NCBI GenBank assembly: GCA_019322375.1
Contig: JAHWIP010000087.1
Location: forward strand, 1 to 9,155
Reading direction: 5' to 3'
DNA: 9,155 bases
Origin: Candidatus Woesearchaeota archaeon
GTDB lineage: Archaea > Nanobdellota > Nanobdellia > Woesearchaeales > SM23-78
Shown: piece by piece, positions 1 through 6,128 of the stretch
Layout of the letters: each line of letters begins with the position of its first letter
Numbering within the stretch: the stretch's first letter is position 1
The notes under the pieces: model-generated
Databases searched by the model: none
What the model was told of the DNA's origin: nothing
The model's input: only the letters and a program-made list of their open reading frames with translations
Program-made: the position numbers and the translations under genes

Positions 1-495
1 AGCAATGGGGCGCTACCTGTAGGGCCTGTGACTATTGCAGTGCATATAGCTAGTGTGTGGGTTCCTTTTACATCAGAGTCAAAAGAAGCAATTGCTCATT
101 ACCCAGAAATCATATCTGAGATAAAACTGGCATTACAAGAAGCAGGCAGAAGACTGCAGAAATATACTTTAAAGAAAAGAAGAGTAAAAGATGAGCTTAA
201 AAAAAGAAGTTATATTGAGAAATACATTCCTCACGTAGCAATAGGATTAAAAGAAATACTAGGCTTAAAAAGAGTTGAAACAGATAAAGTTGAACAAGCC
301 CTAAAACAAATGCTAGAGAAACACAGAGGAAAGTTAGAGGATTTGGAGTTTGACCCTGGCAAAAGCGCTGAGTATGATGAAGAGTTTGCAGCGATTGGAA
401 AAGAGGAACAGGAAGAAGGGGAAGAAGGAGAGCAAGGGGAGGAAAAGGAAGCAGAAGAAAAGGAAGGAGTTAAAAAGGAAGAAAAAATAAAATAA
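1..495 (+). CDS. top6B: DNA topoisomerase VI subunit B, C-terminal part (partial, 5' end outside window)
   Basis: The reading frame is open from base 1 and ends at TAA 493-495, giving the last 164 residues. Topoisomerase VI is the archaeal type IIB enzyme (A2B2) that relaxes and decatenates DNA; subunit B carries the GHKL ATPase and the transducer domain that contacts subunit A. The visible part is the end of the transducer: the run HIASVWVPFTSESKEAIAHY, close to the start, matches the conserved VPFTSESKEAIA motif of the family, and a long basic helix follows. The ATPase domain lies upstream of the window. The last 35 or so residues are almost only Glu, Lys, Gly and Gln, an acidic disordered tail that is not part of the conserved core. 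The downstream gene encodes subunit A, the usual archaeal arrangement, which supports the call. A GTG at base 28 is in frame but is internal, because the conserved frame continues before it. Confidence 0.93.
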   Translation, partial: SNGALPVGPVTIAVHIASVWVPFTSESKEAIAHYPEIISEIKLALQEAGRRLQKYTLKKRRVKDELKKRSYIEKYIPHVAIGLKEILGLKRVETDKVEQALKQMLEKHRGKLEDLEFDPGKSAEYDEEFAAIGKEEQEEGEEGEQGEEKEAEEKEGVKKEEKIK

Positions 496-508
496 AAATA
501 ATTAGTTG

Positions 509-529
509 CTCGCTCACTACGTTCGCGAG
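509..529 (+). repeat. Short inverted repeat between top6B and top6A
   Basis: CTCGC (509-513) and GCGAG (525-529) can pair across an 11-base loop. The patch is far more GC-rich than the surrounding A/T-rich gap. Its right arm overlaps the first bases of the GAGGG ribosome-binding site of top6A, so a hairpin in the RNA could partly mask that site. The stem is only 5 bp, so a regulatory role is inference. Confidence 0.4.
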
Positions 530-531
530 GG
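527..531 (+). promoter_or_regulatory. Ribosome-binding site of top6A
   Basis: GAGGG ends 7 bases before ATG 539 and is the only purine-rich block in the gap. It favours ATG 539 over the upstream TTG 506. Confidence 0.5.
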
Positions 532-538
532 AAGCAAA

Positions 539-1624
539 ATGGCCAAGAAAGTCTTATTAGAAATCAAGAAAACAGCTGAGAATGTTTATAAGAAGATTAG
601 TAAGAAGAAACAGCCTACTCTAAGCACTCCTAACAGAGCTTTGAGTAATGTATCTTATAATGTTAAGGATGGTTTTTTTGAGCTGAATGGAAAAGAAAAA
701 ACAAGAACTCTTACTGCTTCTACTGTTAAGTCTTTTGCACAGACTTTGAGAATGATGGCTCTTAGCAAAACTCTTATCAAGGAAGATGATATTGCTACTA
801 AGAGAGAGGCTTATTATGTGAGCAAGAACTGGGGTGATGCCAGGTTTGCAGAGCAGCCTGACTCAGACACTGTGATGGATGATATAGAGGCAATGCTTGG
901 TGTGAACAGAGAGCAGATTGGTTTTATTCCTGAGGAAAAGGGAGGAGAGATAGCAGGCGACTTGGTTGTGATTGACAAAGACCCTGGCACTGGCAGAGAT
1001 GTTAAGATTGACTGCAAAAAGTTTGGCTCAGGAGCTTATAGTATTCCCAGCAGTGTTGAACAATTAAAGTTCCAAACAAAGGCAAAATTTGTTTTGGCAA
1101 TAGAAACAGCTGGTATGTTTCAGAGATTAGTCAAGCATAAGTACTGGAAAAAAGCTAACTGCATTCTTGTGAGCATGGGAGGGGTTCCTACAAGGGCTTG
1201 CAGGAGATTTATAAGAAGATTAAGCGATGAAAAGAAATTGCCTGTGTATGTGTTTGTCGATAATGACCCGTATGGCCATATGAATATATACAGAACTTTG
1301 AAGGTTGGCAGTGGTAATGCTGCGCATATAAACGAGTTTTTCTGCGTACCAAAAGCTAAATTAATAGGAATAACTCCTCAAGATGTGATTGATTATAAAC
1401 TTCCCACGCATCCCTTAAAAGAGGTTGATATTAAAAGAATAAAAGATGCTCTTAAGAATGATCCTTTTGTACTTCACCACAAGGAGTGGCAGAGAGCTCT
1501 AAAACAAATGATGAAAATGAAAGTAAGATCCGAACAGCAGGCATTAGCTAAGCACGGTCTAAATTTTGTTATAACTAATTATCTTCCTGATAAAATAAAA
1601 AATCCTAAGAGCTGGCTGCCATGA
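539..1624 (+). CDS. top6A: DNA topoisomerase VI subunit A (Spo11 homologue)
   Basis: This is the DNA-cleaving subunit of topoisomerase VI, 361 residues from ATG 539, the usual family length. In the N-terminal winged-helix (5Y-CAP) domain, TKREAYYVS at 88-95 holds the tyrosine pair; by analogy with the Spo11 RDIFY motif the second, Tyr93, should form the 5'-phosphotyrosyl link. The Toprim domain shows its metal-binding acidic residues: Glu189 in VLAIETAG and Asp241/Asp243 in VFVDNDPYGH. The subunit pairs with Top6B, encoded 43 bases upstream, to make ATP-dependent double-strand passage. An in-frame TTG at 506 would add 11 residues, but those codons read through a small inverted repeat, and ATG 539 has GAGGG 7 bases before it, so ATG is preferred. 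No TATA box lies in the gap, so it is probably co-transcribed with top6B. Confidence 0.96.
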   Translation: MAKKVLLEIKKTAENVYKKISKKKQPTLSTPNRALSNVSYNVKDGFFELNGKEKTRTLTASTVKSFAQTLRMMALSKTLIKEDDIATKREAYYVSKNWGDARFAEQPDSDTVMDDIEAMLGVNREQIGFIPEEKGGEIAGDLVVIDKDPGTGRDVKIDCKKFGSGAYSIPSSVEQLKFQTKAKFVLAIETAGMFQRLVKHKYWKKANCILVSMGGVPTRACRRFIRRLSDEKKLPVYVFVDNDPYGHMNIYRTLKVGSGNAAHINEFFCVPKAKLIGITPQDVIDYKLPTHPLKEVDIKRIKDALKNDPFVLHHKEWQRALKQMMKMKVRSEQQALAKHGLNFVITNYLPDKIKNPKSWLP

Positions 1625-1628
1625 CGAA

Positions 1629-1635
1629 GGGGGAT
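1629..1635 (+). promoter_or_regulatory. Ribosome-binding site of the PHP gene
   Basis: GGGGGAT lies 7 bases before ATG 1643, directly after the top6A stop. With no TATA box in the 18-base gap, it indicates translation from a shared operon mRNA. Confidence 0.5.
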
Positions 1636-1642
1636 AAGATAC

Positions 1643-2443
1643 ATGCTCAAATCAAAAAATAAGTATTTTTTGGTCCAGAAAACCCCTAGTTTTCTGAAAG
1701 CAGACCTCCATACACACACAAGAGAAGATCCTTATGACAGAGCAACAATTTCTCACACTGCAAAGGATTTAGTAAGGTTTGCTGCAAAAAAAGGTTTTAA
1801 GGTTTTATCTATTACTAATCATCACTCTGTTTATTTTAACAGGCAAATTAAGAGCTTTGCAAAGAAAAAAGGCATTTTATTGATTCCAGGAGCAGAGCCC
1901 AGGATTAAGGGCAAGGATGTTGTTCTGGTTAATATTAAAAAAGACGATTTAAGGAGGATAAGGAAATTAGAGCATCTTGAAAAATTTAAGGACTCTGCAT
2001 TAATAATTGCTCCTCATCCTTTCTTTTTTAAAGGAGAGTGTTTAGGAAACTACTTAATTAAATATATTGATTCTTTTCATGCTATTGAGTACAGCCATTT
2101 TTACACCAAGTTTCTTACAACTCCTGTTTTCAGGTTTCTGGACGGCAATAGAAAAGCAGAAAAGATTGCTAAGAAGTATAAAAAGCCATTAATAGGCACT
2201 TCTGATGCTCACAGGCTGTATGAGTTTAATAAAACTTATACATTAGTTAACAGTGCTAAGAACAAGGATGATGTGATTGAGGCTGTTAAGAAGAACAGGA
2301 TAAGGCTTGTTACCAGACCAATGACTACTGTGCTTTTCTTTAGAAGAACCCTTGGCTTTACTTTAAAAAGTTTCATACCTGAGACTCTTCGCCTGAAAAG
2401 AAAGGTTCCTGAGGATTTCCAGGACTTCTTCCAAAAGATTTAA
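1643..2443 (+). CDS. PHP-domain metal-dependent phosphoesterase
   Basis: A 266-residue protein of the PHP superfamily, whose members hydrolyse phosphoesters using a cluster of two or three metal ions held by His, Asp and Glu. Visible ligands are His23 and His25 in DLHTHT, Glu85 in IPGAEPR, His125 in IAPHPFF, and Asp188/His190 in GTSDAHRLYEF. The second motif, normally T-D-H-D, reads T-N-H-H here (58-61): the His is kept but both Asp positions are changed. The SDAH block and the basic C-terminal extension (225-266) resemble stand-alone archaeal PHP proteins rather than histidinol phosphatase or polymerase PHP domains. The substrate cannot be told; nucleotides or small phosphodiesters are possible. 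It starts 18 bases after top6A and is probably co-transcribed with it. No signal peptide is visible, so it is likely cytosolic. Confidence 0.85.
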   Translation: MLKSKNKYFLVQKTPSFLKADLHTHTREDPYDRATISHTAKDLVRFAAKKGFKVLSITNHHSVYFNRQIKSFAKKKGILLIPGAEPRIKGKDVVLVNIKKDDLRRIRKLEHLEKFKDSALIIAPHPFFFKGECLGNYLIKYIDSFHAIEYSHFYTKFLTTPVFRFLDGNRKAEKIAKKYKKPLIGTSDAHRLYEFNKTYTLVNSAKNKDDVIEAVKKNRIRLVTRPMTTVLFFRRTLGFTLKSFIPETLRLKRKVPEDFQDFFQKI

Positions 2444-2446
2444 ATA
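2439..2446 (+). promoter_or_regulatory. TATA box for the gene at 2471
   Basis: TTTAAATA starts 32 bases before ATG 2471, preceded by A-rich bases (AAAAGA) that could be the BRE. It overlaps the TAA stop of the PHP gene. No Shine-Dalgarno sequence lies before the ATG, so the mRNA is predicted to be leaderless or nearly so. Confidence 0.65.
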
Positions 2447-2470
2447 ATTATTAAGCAAATATTCTTTATT

Positions 2471-3064
2471 ATGGCTATTGCAATGCTAAGACCAGGGGAT
2501 GAAAGGGATATATTAGCCACCAAGTTTGAGGTTGAGCACGAGGACGTGTTTCACCTAAAGAACCTTTACAAACTGGTTCATGAATGGCTTGAAGACGAGG
2601 ACTTTGTGGCAGTAGACACAGGAGATGACAAGTGTGAATCACTTTATCTTGACAGAACCAAGCCTAATGGCGAGAAAGAGCACTGGGTGTGGTGGAGAAC
2701 TATCCAGGTGCCCAGAGGCAATAATTATTACAGGTATTTCCTTAAGATTGACTGGCAGACCCTTTACATGAAAAAAATAGAGATAATGCATAAAGGGCAC
2801 AAGTTCAAGACTAACAAAGGAGATGTTATTGTAAGGATAGAAGCCTGGCTCCAGCTGGACTACCAGGGTAAATGGCAGAAAAACCCTTTGCTAAGAATCT
2901 TTGACAAATGGTTCAGAGAAAGGTTTTATCTTGACAGCATAAAAAAGTACAGGCAGGACTTGTACTCCACAGCCTTCAGGCTGCACCAAACCATAAAACA
3001 ATACTTAGAACTAAAAGCACCTGCTGACTGGGGCAGGCCATTCCACCCGGTAAGAGGGGTTTGA
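2471..3064 (+). CDS. Unrecognised Trp-rich conserved-looking protein
   Basis: A 197-residue protein that I do not recognise. It contains nine tryptophans (39, 72, 74, 75, 95, 126, 135, 147, 187) and many Tyr and His, giving the look of a compact, well-folded cytosolic protein. No membrane segment or signal peptide is visible. The predicted order is an N-terminal helix (about 25-42, HLKNLYKLVHEWL), central beta strands with charged and aromatic residues (44-130, including HWVWW and YYRYFLKIDW), then C-terminal helices (140-180). Alternating hydrophobic strands such as IVRIEAWLQLDYQ suggest a beta-sheet core. One cysteine (55) and scattered His give no clear metal site. The start fits the TATA spacing; an ATG four codons later (2483) is possible. 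Codon use resembles its neighbours and it appears to be its own transcription unit. Function unknown. Confidence 0.8.
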   Translation: MAIAMLRPGDERDILATKFEVEHEDVFHLKNLYKLVHEWLEDEDFVAVDTGDDKCESLYLDRTKPNGEKEHWVWWRTIQVPRGNNYYRYFLKIDWQTLYMKKIEIMHKGHKFKTNKGDVIVRIEAWLQLDYQGKWQKNPLLRIFDKWFRERFYLDSIKKYRQDLYSTAFRLHQTIKQYLELKAPADWGRPFHPVRGV

Positions 3065-3072
3065 TAGAAACC

Positions 3073-3080
3073 TTTATATT
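3073..3080 (+). promoter_or_regulatory. TATA box for the gene at 3104
   Basis: TTTATATT starts 31 bases before ATG 3104 and is preceded by GAAACC, a plausible BRE. The leader after it is pyrimidine-rich and ends CTC-ATG, with no Shine-Dalgarno sequence. Confidence 0.6.
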
Positions 3081-3103
3081 ATAATTCATTCTTCTATCCA
3101 CTC

Positions 3104-3508
3104 ATGGAGAGTAAAAAATTACCTAAGTCTCTTACAGATATTGCATATGAAGCAGGTTTTAGAAACTTGCATAACATATCTGCAAGATTTTCTGGTTTTT
3201 TGGGCTCTGTGATTTCAGATGAGTTTGAAATATTGTATTATAGACCGTTGGTTTGTCAAGAACCACCTCTCTCTGCTCCTGATAAGTCTACTCCTATTGA
3301 TGAGATTGAGATTTTTGCAGTGAAAGACCAGTATGATTATGATTCTTGTGCTTTATACAGATTCAGAACATCTCTTGGGAAAAGACGTTCTATTGGTGGT
3401 GAAAATAAAGGATTAAGAATAGAAAAACAAAATCCCCCTTTATACAAAGGTAAAACAGCTGTCAAAGTTCTTATGGCTTATATACCTGAAGAAAAACCTA
3501 AGGAATGA
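3104..3508 (+). CDS. Unrecognised small protein
   Basis: A 134-residue protein that I do not recognise. The N-terminal third (6-45) looks helical and includes DIAYEAGFRNLHNISARF. A Pro-rich stretch follows (48-64), then a mixed region with an acidic Tyr/Asp cluster (VKDQYDYDSC, 73-82) and a basic patch (LGKRRS, 91-96). The C-terminus is likely a strand (KTAVKVLMAYIP, 117-128) with a Lys/Glu tail. There is no signal peptide, membrane segment or clear metal motif; the two cysteines (51, 82) are isolated. The TATA box 31 bases upstream and normal codon use support a real gene. It stands alone between two other single-gene units, so the context offers no hint of function. Confidence 0.7.
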   Translation: MESKKLPKSLTDIAYEAGFRNLHNISARFSGFLGSVISDEFEILYYRPLVCQEPPLSAPDKSTPIDEIEIFAVKDQYDYDSCALYRFRTSLGKRRSIGGENKGLRIEKQNPPLYKGKTAVKVLMAYIPEEKPKE

Positions 3509-3523
3509 TTTTATAACAAACTA

Positions 3524-3529
3524 TTTAAA
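3524..3529 (+). promoter_or_regulatory. TATA box for the PfkB-family kinase
   Basis: TTTAAA starts 31 bases before ATG 3555. The 25 bases after it are T-rich with no Shine-Dalgarno sequence, predicting a leaderless or very short-leader mRNA. Confidence 0.6.
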
Positions 3530-3532
3530 CCC

Positions 3533-3538
3533 TTTTTT
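3533..3538 (+). terminator. Possible T-tract terminator after the gene at 3104
   Basis: Six T residues within a T-rich stretch, 24 bases after the stop at 3508. Archaeal termination often needs only a T-run, so it could end the upstream transcript. It lies inside the next gene's promoter region, so it may equally be just a pyrimidine-rich initiator. Confidence 0.25.
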
Positions 3539-3554
3539 CTGTTATTAACTTATC

Positions 3555-4538
3555 ATGTATGACATTATTACTATGGGGAGCAACACTGTTGATGTGTTTG
3601 TGCACACTGACCAGTCAGGGGTGATTGATGTTCGCTCAAAAAATGAATGTGAAGAATTTATTTCTTATCCTGTTGGCTCTAAGATGCTTATCACCAAGCT
3701 GCTGCATAACATTGGGGGTAATGGTGCTAACACCGCTGTATCTTTTGCCAGGCTTGGGTTAAAAACTGCTTATCTTGGAAAGACAGGAAAGGATTATAAT
3801 GGACAATTAATTATTAAGGCTTTGAAAAAAGAAAAAATTGATTTTATTGGAGCTAAAGGAGATGAATCAGGCTTTTCTATCATCCTTGACTCTATTGAGC
3901 ATGACAGAACTATTCTTGCTTTCAAGGGTTGTAATAATGATTTAAGGTTTAATGAGATTAAAAAGTCTAAGCTTAAAGCCAAGTGGTTTTATCTCTCAAC
4001 AATGCTGGGTGAAAGCCTGCACTCTATGCAGAGAATAGTGGAAATTGCCAGGGAGAAGAAGATAAGAATTGGTTTTAATCCTTCCTCTACTTTATTAGAG
4101 AATGAGACCAAAGCAGCTATTAATCTGCTCAGGTTTGTTGAGGTACTGGTTCTTAACAAGGAAGAAGCAGAGAGCCTTGTTGGCAAAGACCCAGCAGAGA
4201 TTAATATTAAGAAACTTCTGGTTTATGGACCAAAAACAGTGGTTATTACTCAGGGTGAAAAAGGGGTTGTTGCTTATAAAGATGGTTATTATTACTTTAT
4301 TCTGCCAAAAAAAGATTTAAAAGTAGTAGAGACAACAGGAGCAGGGGATGCTTTTGCATCTACCTTGGTAGCAGGGCTTATCCTGGACAAGCCTTTTGAG
4401 TACTGCATTAAAATGGCTGTTAACAATGCTGAATCAGTTATAGGCAACCATGGAGCTCAGAATGGTTTGCTCAGCAGAAAAGAGTTGTTTGAGCTTGTTA
4501 ACAAGGATGACAGAAAAGCTGAGAAGAGAAAGGGTTAG
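3555..4538 (+). CDS. PfkB/ribokinase-family carbohydrate or nucleoside kinase
   Basis: A 327-residue kinase of the PfkB family, which moves the gamma-phosphate of ATP (or ADP) to a hydroxyl of a sugar or nucleoside. The substrate-side motif is GGNGANTAVSFARLG (54-68). EHDRTI (115-120) falls in the lid/active-site region, NKEE (201-204) matches the NxxE metal-phosphate motif, and TQGEKG (232-237) contacts nucleotide. The second signature, ETTGAGDAFASTLVAG (259-274), carries the catalytic base Asp265 and the GAGD anion hole. Length is normal. The substrate cannot be assigned from sequence; ribose, nucleosides, fructose phosphates or modified sugars are all possible. It has its own TATA box and no linked metabolic genes. 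The charged C-terminus (317-327) is dispensable-looking. Expected to be cytosolic. Confidence 0.88.
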   Translation: MYDIITMGSNTVDVFVHTDQSGVIDVRSKNECEEFISYPVGSKMLITKLLHNIGGNGANTAVSFARLGLKTAYLGKTGKDYNGQLIIKALKKEKIDFIGAKGDESGFSIILDSIEHDRTILAFKGCNNDLRFNEIKKSKLKAKWFYLSTMLGESLHSMQRIVEIAREKKIRIGFNPSSTLLENETKAAINLLRFVEVLVLNKEEAESLVGKDPAEINIKKLLVYGPKTVVITQGEKGVVAYKDGYYYFILPKKDLKVVETTGAGDAFASTLVAGLILDKPFEYCIKMAVNNAESVIGNHGAQNGLLSRKELFELVNKDDRKAEKRKG

Positions 4539-4560
4539 TTCTTATTCTTTGTTCGAAGAA

Positions 4561-4568
4561 TTTAAATA
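4561..4568 (+). promoter_or_regulatory. TATA box for the two-gene operon at 4596
   Basis: TTTAAATA starts 35 bases before GTG 4596, slightly further than elsewhere in the window, and follows an A/G-rich stretch (CGAAGAA). Confidence 0.55.
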
Positions 4569-4595
4569 TCAGATTAAACCTCTATTGAAGTTAAG

Positions 4596-6128
4596 GTGAG
4601 GTATGTATTAACTCTTAGTAATGTGAAAGGCTCTGACTTAGAAAGTGCTGGGTTCAGAGCAGTAGATTTAGGTGTGCTAAGAGAGAAAAGGCTTAATATT
4701 CCTTTAACCTTTATTATTAATAACCAGGCTTTTGAGGATTTCCTAGATGAGAATGGCTTGAAAATCAAGATAGAAAAAGCTTTTGAAAATAATAATTCCA
4801 AGGATGCTTACAAGGAGATACTTGAACTTTTTAGCCAGGCTGATATTCCCAAAGACCTGGAAGCAGAGCTGTTTGAAGCTTATGAATCCTTATCCATTGA
4901 CCCAGGAGCAAGTGCCAGCAGAATTGTCTCAGAATTTGATTATCCTTTTATCACTCTTATCAGGAGCCCTTCATACTTGTTAAGCACAGAGGATAAACAA
5001 GGAATGGTGCAGAATATCAAAGGCAAAAAAGCCTTGGCACAAGCATTAAAACAAGCATGGGCTTCTATTTATTCTCCAAAGTCAGTTGATTACAGGCAAA
5101 GAGCAGGTATTAGTGATGGTTTTGGCTTAGGAGTTATTGTTCAGAAAATGAAAAGCATTAACCAGTCAGGTGTTGCTTATTCCTGCTCTGAGTTTGATGA
5201 AAAAACCATTATTGTAAAAAGCTTTTTAGGACAGCAGGACTTTGATGCTAAACAAGAGGTTCTTGGAAAAGATATGCATGAAGTAGATATTGACACTTTA
5301 ATGATAAAAAAATCAGAAATAAATGTGCAGGAGTACAGCCTTGTGAGGAGCTCTGAAACAGATAGACTTGTAAAGCATGAGCTAGGAGAAAAAGGTGGCA
5401 GGCAAAAGCTTGATGACAAGCAAATAGCAGAAATAGCAAGAATTACCAAAAGGTCAAAGAGCTTTATAGCTAAAGACTTGAAATTATATGTTGGAGTAAG
5501 AGATGCTTATACCTATGTATTCTTAGCTAACAGAATGGTGGCAGAGCTTAAAAGAGTGACACAAGAGGAAGAAGAAGTAAAAGCAGAGGCTGATGATAAA
5601 GGAGTAAAAATAACAGAGCACACCTATGAAGCCAGGGCAGGGCAGGAAGAAACCCTTGACATACCTGAGATTATAAGCAAAGAAGAAGCCAGGCAAGAGG
5701 TTAGTGAAGAAGAAGATATTTTTAAAGATGAGGAGCCTGAAGAAGATGAAATTAAAAAAGAAGAAGTAAAGGAAGAAATAAGAGAAGCAGAAGAAGAAAT
5801 TAAGAAAGGGCTTGAGATAAAAGAAGAGATTAAAGAGGAAAAGAAAGAAGAGCCAGAAGAAAAAGAGGAAGTAGATGAAGAGCTAAAAAAAGACCTGGAA
5901 TTCCTAGAAGAAATAGAATCTGATGAAGTAAAAAAAATATTTGAAGAAGAAGTAAAAGAAGAAGAAGTACAAAAAGAAATCAATTTGCTGGAAGAAGTGC
6001 TCACCATAAAAAGCATAACAGAGAGAATGGAAGAGCACGCCCTAAACCATAACAAAGTAGCATATGAGCAGGAAGCAAGAAAACTGCACAAGATGATAGA
6101 CAGGGTTAGGGAAGGAGAATTCTTATGA
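4596..6128 (+). CDS. Degenerate PEP synthase/PPDK ATP-grasp-like domain with Glu/Lys-rich tail
   Basis: A 510-residue protein starting at GTG. Residues 15-310 resemble the N-terminal nucleotide-binding domain of PEP synthase/PPDK. LNIPLTFIINNQAFEDFLDE (33-52) matches the G-I-P-V-P-x-G-F-x-I/V-T block. LIRSP (121-125) stands where AVRSS is expected, ALKQAWASIYSPKSVDYR (150-167) matches the C-W-A-S-L-x-S-x-R-A-x-x-Y-R helix, and GVIVQKM (179-185) with SGVAYS (191-196) matches VQ-M...SGV-F. The GGKxANL lysine loop is lost (GFRAVDLGVL, 19-28), the residues after RS lack the E-D pair, and the terminal D-I-E-W...Q-A-R block reads KDLKL...LANR. ATP phosphotransfer is therefore unlikely. The phosphohistidine and PEP-binding barrel domains are missing; instead come a disordered Glu/Lys-rich segment (about 323-462) and a final helix (463-510). 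It may be a regulatory or scaffold protein. GTG is the only sensible start near the TATA box. Confidence 0.7.
   Translation: MRYVLTLSNVKGSDLESAGFRAVDLGVLREKRLNIPLTFIINNQAFEDFLDENGLKIKIEKAFENNNSKDAYKEILELFSQADIPKDLEAELFEAYESLSIDPGASASRIVSEFDYPFITLIRSPSYLLSTEDKQGMVQNIKGKKALAQALKQAWASIYSPKSVDYRQRAGISDGFGLGVIVQKMKSINQSGVAYSCSEFDEKTIIVKSFLGQQDFDAKQEVLGKDMHEVDIDTLMIKKSEINVQEYSLVRSSETDRLVKHELGEKGGRQKLDDKQIAEIARITKRSKSFIAKDLKLYVGVRDAYTYVFLANRMVAELKRVTQEEEEVKAEADDKGVKITEHTYEARAGQEETLDIPEIISKEEARQEVSEEEDIFKDEEPEEDEIKKEEVKEEIREAEEEIKKGLEIKEEIKEEKKEEPEEKEEVDEELKKDLEFLEEIESDEVKKIFEEEVKEEEVQKEINLLEEVLTIKSITERMEEHALNHNKVAYEQEARKLHKMIDRVREGEFL
5562..5990 (+). repeat. Low-complexity Glu/Lys coding tract
   Basis: A tract of about 430 bases dominated by GAA, GAG and AAA codons, encoding residues 323-465 of the PPDK-like protein. 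Short imperfect units such as KEEVKEE, KEEIKEE and EEVKEEEV recur without a fixed period. The strongly charged composition predicts a disordered segment or a long charged single helix. It also produces a spurious Ser-rich open frame on the other strand. Confidence 0.7.
6114..6118 (+). promoter_or_regulatory. Ribosome-binding site of the HD-like gene
   Basis: GGAGA sits 6 bases before ATG 6125, inside the last codons of the upstream gene. Confidence 0.6.

Noticed and set aside
506..538. TTG start for top6A, adding 11 residues
   Set aside because: The added codons read through the inverted repeat and resemble no Top6A N-terminus; ATG 539 has a ribosome-binding site.
814..1017. Minus-strand frame inside top6A
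   Set aside because: It lies opposite the conserved catalytic half of top6A and has no independent signal.
4102..4320. Second plus-strand frame inside the PfkB kinase gene
   Set aside because: It is out of frame with the well-supported kinase and has no recognisable motif.
4539..4560. TTCTT...AAGAA inverted repeat after the PfkB gene as an operator or hairpin terminator
   Set aside because: The stem is 5 A/T-rich bp with one G-C type pair and could arise by chance; no T-run follows it directly.
5177..5449. Two overlapping minus-strand open frames
   Set aside because: Both lie wholly inside the PPDK-like gene, have Cys/Ser/Leu-rich shadow composition and show no start signal.
5562..5990. 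Tandem repeat or CRISPR-like array in the Glu/Lys tract
   Set aside because: The repeated units vary in length and sequence and stay in one coding frame; there are no unique spacers.
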